Origin: an uncultured Tateyamaria sp. | GTDB taxonomy: Bacteria > Pseudomonadota > Alphaproteobacteria > Rhodobacterales > Rhodobacteraceae | DNA length: 64,000 nt | NCBI RefSeq assembly: GCF_947488715.1 | Contig: NZ_CANLAG010000010.1 | Span: forward strand, 62,001-126,000 | Direction: 5' to 3' | In this document: piece by piece, positions 7,910 to 14,589 of the stretch | Layout: each line of letters opens with the position of its first letter | Numbering within the stretch: the first letter of the stretch is position 1 | The notes under the pieces: generated by a model | Databases searched by the model: none | The model's input: only the letters and a program-made list of their open reading frames with translations | Told to the model about the DNA's origin: nothing | Made by a program: the position numbers and the translations under genes

Positions 7910-7957
7910 GGGGAACCGCCAGAGGATTGCCGCGCGCACCTTCCTAAAACTGGCTGC
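7910..7957 (+). repeat. Phage 15-nt repeat, copy 2, in the leader of gene W
   Basis: GGGAACCGCCAGAGG at 7911-7925, directly preceded by TGAG. Looser similarity to copy 4 (18377) continues through TTGCCG, CGCAC and AAAAC to the W start codon, about 48 bases in all with small gaps. It lies at the exact point where the tail operon resumes after the RT cassette and W has no clear Shine-Dalgarno, so a leader or promoter role is plausible. Confidence 0.8.
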
Positions 7958-8296
7958 ATGAATGGGCTCAGCGCAACCAATGGACGGAAACTCGGCGGCA
8001 TCGACCACCTCCGTCAGTCGATCCGCGACATCCTGACAACCCCGATCGGGTCGCGGGTGATGCGGCGCGAATATGGTTCTCGCCTCTTCGAGCTGATCGA
8101 CGCGCCGTATTCATCTGCCACGCGCCTGGCCATCATCTCGGCCACGGTCGAGGCTTTGATGATTTGGGAGCCTCGGATCGAGGTCGAGGAGGTCGCGCTT
8201 CGCAGCCATGAGCCGGGTCGGGTCACCATCGACTTGAGTGGGCGTTACTTGCCCGAGGGCCGCGATATCCTGATCGAAGGGATTGAGGTCACATGA
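7958..8296 (+). CDS. W: Baseplate assembly protein W (GPW/gp25 family)
   Basis: 112 residues. T4 gp25/P2 gpW-type wedge protein that links the spike hub to the sheath initiation ring. The N-terminal block HLRQSIRDILTTPIGSRVMR followed by REYGS is the family hallmark; the E-rich C-terminus (RVTIDLSGRY) completes the gp25 fold. The ATG at 7958 gives the usual family N-terminus although no strong ribosome site precedes it. It overlaps J by 4 bases (ATGA). Confidence 0.93.
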   Translation: MNGLSATNGRKLGGIDHLRQSIRDILTTPIGSRVMRREYGSRLFELIDAPYSSATRLAIISATVEALMIWEPRIEVEEVALRSHEPGRVTIDLSGRYLPEGRDILIEGIEVT

Positions 8297-9186
8297 GCGC
8301 GTTCTCTGCCATCAACCTCGATCGCCTCCCGGCGCCGATCATCATCGAGCAGCCGGACTTCGAGGCGCTGTTTCAGGCGCGTAAGGATCGGCTTGTCGAG
8401 CTGGCGCCTGATCTGGCTCCCGTGCTCGAGTACGAGAGCGAGCCGCTGGTGCAGCTCCTGCAAGAGGACGCCTATCGTGAGCTCCTCCTGCGGGCGGCGG
8501 TGCAGGATGCAGGATCCGGCAATCTGCTCGCCTTTGCTGCCGGGCCGGTCCTCGATCATCTCGCCGCCTTCTACGGTGTGGAGCGTCAGGTCGTGCAAGA
8601 GGCGGACCCGAGCGCGATCCCACCGGTCCCCGAAGTGCTCGAGGACGATGCTCGGCTGCGGAGCCGTGTGCAGCTTGCGCCGGAGGGGTTCACAACCGCG
8701 GGCTCTATCGGCTCTTACACCTTCTGGGCGCTAAGCGCGTCGACCGAGGTCAAGGACGTGATTGTCCTCGAGACTGCGACCCCGGGCGAGGTGCGGATTG
8801 TGGTGCTATCGACCACCGGGACCGGCGTGCCGGATCCCGCGCTCTTGGCTTTGGTTGACGACAACACCCAACCGCGGCGTCCGCTCACCGATCGCGTGTT
8901 CGTCGAAGCGGCCACGGTCGAAGAGTACTCGATCGATGCCGAGCTTTTGCTCGAGGACGGTCCCGACGCGGAGCTCGTCCGCCAGGCGTCGCTGTCGGCG
9001 GTACAGGCTTACGCCAATGATAGCCACGGTATGGGCCGCAGCGTCACCATCGCAGGGTTGTATGCCGCCCTTTATCGCGAGGGTGTTCTTGATGTGATCA
9101 TCACCTCGCCCGCGCAGACGGTGGCGGTCGACCAGGACGCCGCCGCCTTCTGCACCGACATCTCGATCACGATCGGGGGTGCATGA
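8293..9186 (+). CDS. J: Baseplate assembly protein J
   Basis: 297 residues, P2 gpJ family (T4 gp6-like wedge component). It shows the conserved AAVQDAGSGNLLAFAAGPVL with DHLAAFYGVER following, then PEGFTTAGSIGSYTFWAL and the late beta-rich region VRIVVLSTTGTGVPDPALL. Length is normal for the family. Start and stop overlap neighbours W and I by 4 bases each, consistent with coupled translation and fixed stoichiometry of wedge parts. Confidence 0.92.
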   Translation: MSAFSAINLDRLPAPIIIEQPDFEALFQARKDRLVELAPDLAPVLEYESEPLVQLLQEDAYRELLLRAAVQDAGSGNLLAFAAGPVLDHLAAFYGVERQVVQEADPSAIPPVPEVLEDDARLRSRVQLAPEGFTTAGSIGSYTFWALSASTEVKDVIVLETATPGEVRIVVLSTTGTGVPDPALLALVDDNTQPRRPLTDRVFVEAATVEEYSIDAELLLEDGPDAELVRQASLSAVQAYANDSHGMGRSVTIAGLYAALYREGVLDVIITSPAQTVAVDQDAAAFCTDISITIGGA

Positions 9187-11081
9187 TGGCTGACGTTCCG
9201 ACCATTCTGCCGTCCTCTTCGACGCCGCAGGTCCGTGCCGTCGAAACCGTCATGGCCGAGCCCAAGGCGGGCATGCAACAGCCGCTTGCGCACCTGTGGA
9301 ACGTGGACACGTGCCCGCTCGATCTTTTGCCCTGGATGGCCTGGGCGTTCTCGATTGACCTGTGGGAGCACGATTGGCCCGAGGCGACCAAGCGCCAGGT
9401 TGTGCGCAACGCCATCTCGATCCACCGCCGCAAGGGGACCAAAGGTGCGGTTGAGGACGCGCTGTCTGACCTCGGGTTTTGGGCCGAGGTCATCGAATGG
9501 TTTCAGGCGGGTGGCGACCCACACACCTTTTCGGTCGATGCCTACGCCGATGACCTGGTGGATTTTGGCTGGCCGGTCACGCCCGAACAGATCGACGCCC
9601 TGCGCCGCCACATCGACTACGTGAAGCCCGTTCGGTCGCACTACACGGTGCGGGTCGGTGAGCGTTTCAAGGCATGGATGCACGCCCGTGGAGGGCTTCG
9701 AGATCGGAGTGTTGACCAGATGACCCAAGAGGCCAAGCCGCGTGTCCATGTGACTGAGGCGCGGATGCACGTGCGCGCTGGAGCGCGTGAGCGCGCAGTG
9801 TCCCGCATGGTCCAAGAAGCCAAACGGCGCACCGTCTGGCACCCGCCCATGAACGCGGTCGGCAAGCTGCTGATGGGCCTTTGGCATGGGCAGTCCAATT
9901 CGGTCGGCGCAACCTCGGGCATTGGGATCGAAATTGATCCGTATGTTATCACGGTGAACCCACCGTATCCCGAGCATCTGTGGTCTTTCTCGGGCGGCGT
10001 GCGACCGCACCAGGGCGGCTCTGGCCCGACCTCGCGGGACACACTTATCGATCCCGCACGGCTGGGCGCATTCATCCCCGCCACCGAAGGCGGGCCCTCG
10101 GTCACCGCCCGCGAAAGCATCGCGATGGGCTGCGCCGAGGTGCTCATGGGACCGTCCGGGTATGACCAGACCGCGCCGATGGTCGTCTATTCCGGGGGGC
10201 ACGGGTCAACGGACTTTGCGCGCCTGGTGATCGACCGCAACGGCGTTGTGTCGGTGCCGTGGATGAACATGCAACTGGCCGTCGCCAAGGCCAAGGCCGA
10301 GGCCGATGCGTTGGGCCTGGAGCTGGAGATTGTCAGTTTCGTCTACAACGGCAACGAAAGCGACTATGAGGACCCCAAGGCGCTCTGGCTGGCGAATTGC
10401 GCCATCCTGCGCGCGGCGGTTGATGAGCTGGCGGCAAGTGTCGGCCAGACCACACGCATCCCATTGGTTCTGTGCCAGGTAGGCGCACCGCACCGCGAAA
10501 ACAACACCGTCTCGCCGGTCACCATCGGGTCGCAAGAGTTCGCCGCTGATCCCGCCAATTACACGGTCGCGGCCCCGCAATATTGGGCAGAGGTCGGTGA
10601 CTTCCCCAGCGTCCACTACATCAGCCCAAGCCACCGGCTGTTGGGCGAAAAGCTTGGCTACACCATCCTCGACATGATCCACGGCCACGATCCCCAGGTG
10701 CGCATCCTCGATGGTGCGCGCGACGGAGCGTCCGTCACGTTGACCTACTCGCACGACGTGACCATCGATGCGGTGCGCGTGGGGCAGGTGGACAACCTTG
10801 GCCTGTCGCTGGCCGATGACATCGGAGAGATCGATCCGATCAACCTGGTGGTCGATGGCAACCGCGTGGCCTTCGACCTGACCCGCTGGCCTGTGGGTGA
10901 TCTGGCGGTGTCGGTGGCGTGTGGCAATCACACACGCTTTCCCGCCGGTTCGGGCTTGGGATCGGCACATGGTCAACGGTCTAACTTGCGCGCCGTTGAG
11001 CTGCGCCATCAAAGCATTTCGCAACCCGATCTCGGTTTCCCGGATTGGGCACAACACCAGCAATTCACCATCGCGGCATAG
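9183..11081 (+). CDS. I: Tail protein I fused to an SGNH/acetylesterase-like domain
   Basis: 632 residues, about three times a normal P2 gpI. Residues 1-~160 are gpI (MQQPLAHLWNVDTCPLDLLP, WAFSIDLWEHDW, HRRKGTKGAVEDAL). Residues ~166-215 hold two copies of a basic repeat: MHARGGLRDRSVDQMTQEAK and MHVRAGARERAVSRMVQEAK. From ~228 a carbohydrate-esterase (SASA/SGNH) domain follows: GQSNS with Ser238, a G-N-E-S-D block in SFVYNGNESDYED, and VHYISPSHRLLGEKLG supplying the late His. The end (~500-632) is beta-rich. In the baseplate this enzyme would face the cell surface and could deacetylate envelope sugar. Start ATG 9183 overlaps J. Confidence 0.85.
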   Translation: MMADVPTILPSSSTPQVRAVETVMAEPKAGMQQPLAHLWNVDTCPLDLLPWMAWAFSIDLWEHDWPEATKRQVVRNAISIHRRKGTKGAVEDALSDLGFWAEVIEWFQAGGDPHTFSVDAYADDLVDFGWPVTPEQIDALRRHIDYVKPVRSHYTVRVGERFKAWMHARGGLRDRSVDQMTQEAKPRVHVTEARMHVRAGARERAVSRMVQEAKRRTVWHPPMNAVGKLLMGLWHGQSNSVGATSGIGIEIDPYVITVNPPYPEHLWSFSGGVRPHQGGSGPTSRDTLIDPARLGAFIPATEGGPSVTARESIAMGCAEVLMGPSGYDQTAPMVVYSGGHGSTDFARLVIDRNGVVSVPWMNMQLAVAKAKAEADALGLELEIVSFVYNGNESDYEDPKALWLANCAILRAAVDELAASVGQTTRIPLVLCQVGAPHRENNTVSPVTIGSQEFAADPANYTVAAPQYWAEVGDFPSVHYISPSHRLLGEKLGYTILDMIHGHDPQVRILDGARDGASVTLTYSHDVTIDAVRVGQVDNLGLSLADDIGEIDPINLVVDGNRVAFDLTRWPVGDLAVSVACGNHTRFPAGSGLGSAHGQRSNLRAVELRHQSISQPDLGFPDWAQHQQFTIAA

Positions 11082-11090
11082 GAGCATTCG

Positions 11091-11606
11091 ATGCCTGAGA
11101 CACTCATTACCGACACCGGCGAGCGACTGTTGGCCCTGGCAACCGGGTCGGGCGCGCAAGTCGAGATCACGCACATCGCCATCGGGGATGCCAATGGCCT
11201 GGCTTACGATCCGAGCTATGATCAAACCGCGCTGGTCAACGAGATCGCACGCGCGCCTATCGAGCTGCAAAGCCAGGTGGATGCCAACTCATGGCGTGTC
11301 AAAGTGTCGTTCCCGGCCACCATGCAGCAAGCCTATGTCCGCGAGATCGGGGCCTATGATGTCGATGGCAACCTGGTCACCATCTGGGCGGGCCTCGATG
11401 TCGAGCCGCGCCAGGTCGGTGTGGTCGATTATCTGATCGATCACGTGCTCGGGTTCAGCCGCACCGCCGAGGGATTGCTGATCGTCAGCGCCCCAGACGA
11501 CGAAACCGAGAATTTCCGCATGGCGACCACACGCATGCTGGCCGAGCTGGCCCACCAGCAATTCCTGCAATCCGAAGCTATCCGCGCCGGTCTGAGCGCT
11601 TTTTGA
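11091..11606 (+). CDS. Tail collar/fibre N-terminal protein (P2 gpH-like)
   Basis: 171 residues. The opening ITDTGERLLALATGSGAQVE, then ITHIAIGDANG, matches the phage tail-collar fibre family (DUF3751) that forms the baseplate-proximal end of P2 H-type fibres. Here only the attachment domain remains (YVREIGAYDVDGNLVTIW is its late strand); no receptor-binding domain follows, and the next gene may supply it. A helical stretch ends the protein. Confidence 0.8.
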   Translation: MPETLITDTGERLLALATGSGAQVEITHIAIGDANGLAYDPSYDQTALVNEIARAPIELQSQVDANSWRVKVSFPATMQQAYVREIGAYDVDGNLVTIWAGLDVEPRQVGVVDYLIDHVLGFSRTAEGLLIVSAPDDETENFRMATTRMLAELAHQQFLQSEAIRAGLSAF

Positions 11607-11618
11607 GGAGCATTCCCC

Positions 11619-12323
11619 ATGACTGAAACAACTCTATCCGAAGCAACAACTGCCCTCTGGGCCGCTGCCAATGGCTACAATGGCAAGATCGGTGAGATCG
11701 ATGCAGCCGTGGCCGCGATCATCGGTGCGTTGTCCTCGACCAAGCGCCGGTTCTGGGTGGACCCGGCCAACGGCAATGACGCTTCTGTGACCGGCGATCT
11801 GGCCGCACCGCTGCAAACCATCCAGGAGGCGGTGGACCGCAGTGTCGATGGTGGCCTGTTGCAGATCGAGCTTATGGGGCCGGTCCACATCACCGAGCAA
11901 ATCGCGTTCAAGGTTGGGCATGTGATCATGCGGTCACAAAATGGCACACGTCACCGCGTCACCTTTGCGCCGCAGATTAACGACAACAGCATCTTTGGGC
12001 CGCGCTTCACATTCATTCCGTCCTTGAGCTCGATGCAATTCCGTGAACTCGAATTTGTCTCGTCGCCGCGTTCGCCGCATGTTCAGCAAAAGAATATGAT
12101 TGGCACCCAGCTCAACGTGGCCGTGACGTTCAACGACTGCCGTTTCACCGTCGAGGCGGGGGCCGATCTTGCGCTCTTTGGCGGTGATGGCGTTGCCACC
12201 TTCGTCCTCGATGACACGCCCGCGCCTGACGAGATGGCCGGTCTGTGGTTTGAGGGCGTGGCGGCAAACACGCCCATCGCGGATGCCCCGCAGGTGCTCT
12301 ACGCGCCTCTGGCTACGCTCTAA
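11619..12323 (+). CDS. Probable tail fibre/receptor-binding protein, beta-helix type
   Basis: 234 residues. After a helical N-terminus (~1-40) it has RFWVDPANGNDASVTGD with APLQTIQEAV following, the opening found in phage tail proteins and pectate-lyase-like right-handed beta-helices. Short beta repeats follow (VHITEQIAFKVGHVIMRS, LNVAVTFNDCRFTVEAG). Directly behind the collar gene it is the likely distal fibre. The gene is closed by a strong terminator. Confidence 0.6.
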   Translation: MTETTLSEATTALWAAANGYNGKIGEIDAAVAAIIGALSSTKRRFWVDPANGNDASVTGDLAAPLQTIQEAVDRSVDGGLLQIELMGPVHITEQIAFKVGHVIMRSQNGTRHRVTFAPQINDNSIFGPRFTFIPSLSSMQFRELEFVSSPRSPHVQQKNMIGTQLNVAVTFNDCRFTVEAGADLALFGGDGVATFVLDDTPAPDEMAGLWFEGVAANTPIADAPQVLYAPLATL

Positions 12324-12345
12324 GTCAGCCAATTTCGTGTCAAGG

Positions 12346-12375
12346 AAGCCCACCAATTCGGTGGGCTTTTCTTTT
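12346..12375 (+). terminator. Rho-independent terminator inside the tail gene block
   Basis: Perfect 9-bp stem AAGCCCACC (12346-12354), loop AATTC, GGTGGGCTT (12360-12368), then TTCTTTT. This is the best intrinsic terminator in the window. It separates baseplate/fibre genes (V to fibre) from sheath-to-D genes, so the second block needs its own promoter. Confidence 0.9.
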
Positions 12376-12376
12376 G

Positions 12377-12395
12377 GGGGAACCGCCAGAGGAAG
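12377..12395 (+). repeat. Phage 15-nt repeat, copy 3, upstream of the sheath gene
   Basis: GGGGAACCGCCAGAGGAAG, immediately downstream of the terminator's T-run and 57 bases before the sheath ATG. It shares 19 bases with copy 1. Behind it lies an inverted repeat GGATGTT...AACATCC (about 12412-12436). Being just past a terminator suggests a site at the beginning of a new transcript. Confidence 0.85.
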
Positions 12396-12452
12396 TGGAC
12401 GGGCGCGGGTGGGATGTTTGTTCAAAGAGCAACATCCGCAAGCGAGGTCCAT

Positions 12453-13634
12453 ATGGCTTTCCTACACGGCGTCGAGGTCCTTGAGATCGATGCAGGTCCC
12501 CGTCCGATCCAGACGGTCAAATCATCTGTCGTCGGTATTGTCGGCACTGCACCTGATGCAGATGCCGACGCTTTCCCGCTCAACACACCAGTGATGGTTG
12601 CCGGTTCGCGGAGCCACGCGGCTCGGCTTGACATGGCCAGCAACGGTCGCGGCACGCTCCCTGGAGCGATGGACGGGATCTTTGATCAGATTGGTGCGGC
12701 AACGGTTGTTGTCCGCGTCGAAGAGGACGCCGACACAACTCAACAGCTTGCCAACGTCATTGGCGGTGCTCACGCTGGCACAGGTCAGTTTGAGGGGGCA
12801 CACGCCCTCCTCGGGGCCGAGAGCGTATTGGGGTTCGCCCCTCGGATCACAATCGCTCCCGGTTTCACTCATGAACGCCCGGCGGGCAACGCCAACCCGG
12901 TTGTCGCAGAGATGCAGGGGATCTGCGAACGGCTACGCGCAGTCCACTTCGCTGATGGCCCCAACACCACAGATGCGGACGCAATTGCCTTTGCCGGTGA
13001 CTTCGGATCTGACCGCATCTATCTGAGCGACCCATGGCACAAAGTCCTGTCTGGTTCGGACATCCTTGACCGTCCACCGTCGGCGCGTCTTGCGGGGGTA
13101 CAAGCCAAGGTCGACAACAATATCGGTTTCTGGGCATCGCTGTCGAACCAGACCATCAACGGCATTGTGGGGACAACTCGTCCGGTCGATTTCAAGCTGG
13201 GTGACGCAAACTCCCGAGCCAACCTGCTCAACGAGCAAAAAGTCGGCACAACCATCCGCCAAAACGGTTATCGCACTTGGGGCAACCGCTCGCTCACAGA
13301 CGACACCAAGTGGGTGTTCCTGAGCGTCCGCCGCACCGCCGATATCATCAACGACTCGCTCCTCCGAGCACACCTCTGGGCCGTCGATCGCGGCATCACG
13401 CGCACCTATGTGCAGGACGTCCAGGAGGGCGTGAACGCCTATCTCCGCGACCTGGTCGCGCTGGGCGCAATTCTCGGCGGCAAATGCTGGGCTGATCCAG
13501 ACCTCAACTCCGCGGCGAACATCCAGCTTGGCAAGGTCTATTTCAACTTCGACTTCACGCCTGTCTACCCCGCCGAGCACATCACATTCCGTTCGCACCT
13601 TGTGAACGACTATATCCAGGAGGTGTTTACCTGA
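12453..13634 (+). CDS. FI: Contractile tail sheath protein
   Basis: 393 residues from ATG 12453, with GCGAGG 6 bases upstream; an upstream in-frame start at 12414 would lie in the leader. P2 FI-type sheath that polymerises around the tube and contracts at infection. Family blocks visible: HGVEVLEIDAGPRPIQTVKS, SVVGIVGTAPDAD near the N-terminus; GRGTLPGAMDGIFDQIGA; and the C-terminal sheath domain with NRSLTDDTKWVFLSVRRTAD and the conserved end HLVNDYIQEVF. The stop overlaps the tube gene start. Confidence 0.93.
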   Translation: MAFLHGVEVLEIDAGPRPIQTVKSSVVGIVGTAPDADADAFPLNTPVMVAGSRSHAARLDMASNGRGTLPGAMDGIFDQIGAATVVVRVEEDADTTQQLANVIGGAHAGTGQFEGAHALLGAESVLGFAPRITIAPGFTHERPAGNANPVVAEMQGICERLRAVHFADGPNTTDADAIAFAGDFGSDRIYLSDPWHKVLSGSDILDRPPSARLAGVQAKVDNNIGFWASLSNQTINGIVGTTRPVDFKLGDANSRANLLNEQKVGTTIRQNGYRTWGNRSLTDDTKWVFLSVRRTADIINDSLLRAHLWAVDRGITRTYVQDVQEGVNAYLRDLVALGAILGGKCWADPDLNSAANIQLGKVYFNFDFTPVYPAEHITFRSHLVNDYIQEVFT

Positions 13635-14140
13635 TGGCTGCCGAGGACATTCTCAAGTATCTCAATCTGATCGCGGATGGCCGCGGTTACGCGGGCAAGC
13701 TCGAGGAGTACAACCCTCCCGACCTGGTCGTTTCGACCGAGGAGTTCCGCGGCGGGGGCATGGATGCTCCGATCGACATCGACATGGGCCAGGAGAAGAT
13801 GACCACCTCCTATGTCCTGACCTCCTACGATGCCGACATTCTTGCCTTGTGGGGCATCAAAGACGGCTCGTCGGTGCAGCTCACGGCCCGCGGTTCGTTG
13901 GAGAGCCCCGACGGCACCACTACCGCCGTCGCCCACCAGATGCAGGGCAAGATCATCTCGGTCGCACGCGGGACATGGGGTTCCGGCAACAAGCCGTCGC
14001 TGACGATCACCCAAACCCTCACGTACTACCGCGAGGTTCACGGCGCGCGCACGCTGCATGAGATCGACGTCATCAACATGGTGCGGATCATCGACGGCGT
14101 CGACCAGCTCGCCGAGCACCGCGCCAACATCGGCTTGTAA
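13634..14140 (+). CDS. FII: Major tail tube protein
   Basis: 168 residues, P2 FII family (T4 gp19-like inner tube). Supporting segments are KYLNLIADGRGYAGKLEEYN, GMDAPIDIDMGQEKMTTSY, and the C-terminal TLTYYREVHGARTLHEIDVI followed by NMVRIIDGVDQL, the family ending. It starts on the last base of the sheath stop codon (overlap of 1), so sheath and tube are coupled. A strong GGAGG follows for gene E. Confidence 0.93.
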   Translation: MAAEDILKYLNLIADGRGYAGKLEEYNPPDLVVSTEEFRGGGMDAPIDIDMGQEKMTTSYVLTSYDADILALWGIKDGSSVQLTARGSLESPDGTTTAVAHQMQGKIISVARGTWGSGNKPSLTITQTLTYYREVHGARTLHEIDVINMVRIIDGVDQLAEHRANIGL

Positions 14141-14149
14141 GGAGGCATC

Positions 14150-14449
14150 ATGAGCGAGGGGACACTGCCAGAGTGGCTGACCGAGGAGGACGACGGGTCC
14201 GTGACGGTCAGCTTCAAGGACATGAAGCGCAAACCGGAGATTGACGGTACCGAGGTCAGTGAGTTGCGCATGCGCGAGCCGTCGGTGATGGACCAGCTCG
14301 CGCAGGAAAAGAAACACCGCAACAAAGGCGACGCCGAGATCGCTCTGATCGCAAATCTGACCGAGCAATCCCCCGACGCCATCCAAGGCCTGAAGATGAA
14401 GCAGTACAACCGCTGCGCGGTGGCACTCGCTTTTTTCCAATCCGACTGA
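14150..14449 (+). CDS. E: Tail assembly protein E (short product)
   Basis: 99 residues, ATG 14150 with GGAGG at 14141-14145. The protein has the tail assembly chaperone pattern (VSELRMREPSVMDQLAQEK, then NLTEQSPDAIQGLKMKQYNR). These chaperones coat the tape measure before the tube assembles. The last codons, GCT TTT TTC, contain a frameshift site, so this is the non-shifted product that ends at TGA 14447-14449. Confidence 0.88.
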   Translation: MSEGTLPEWLTEEDDGSVTVSFKDMKRKPEIDGTEVSELRMREPSVMDQLAQEKKHRNKGDAEIALIANLTEQSPDAIQGLKMKQYNRCAVALAFFQSD

Positions 14450-14589
14450 CCAGCGCGCAAGTCCGGGTTCTGGCCTTGGGCCTGGCCCGGCACACCGGGT
14501 GGTCAGCGTCTGAGATCATGGCCATGCCGGTCAGTCGTTTCATCTGGTGGGTCGAAGGGTTGCCCAAGCCCTCGAAAGAACGCTCATGA
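14150..14589 (+). CDS. E+E' frameshift product of the tail assembly gene
   Basis: A -1 slip on T TTT TTC (14431-14437) moves ribosomes out of E into an open frame that reads FPIRLTSAQVRVLALGLARH and ends SRFIWWVEGLPKPSKERS at TGA 14587-14589, about 146 residues in total. The stop overlaps the ATG of the tape measure gene (14586) as ATGA. In P2 and many tailed phages the same arrangement between tube and tape measure makes a minor extended chaperone; the Trp-rich tail here resembles that E' segment. The shift is predicted from sequence, not measured. Confidence 0.85.
14431..14437 (+). promoter_or_regulatory. -1 ribosomal frameshift slippery heptamer
   Basis: T TTT TTC in the zero frame of E fits the X XXY YYZ rule exactly (X=Y=T, Z=C). 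It is placed 10 bases before the zero-frame stop codon, so most ribosomes terminate and a fraction continues into E'. P2 is known to use a T-run at the same position. Confidence 0.85.

Noticed and set aside
9072-11270. Long minus-strand frames opposite J, I and H-like genes
   Set aside because: Antisense shadows with His/Arg/Gly-rich low-information sequence; overlap well-supported phage genes.
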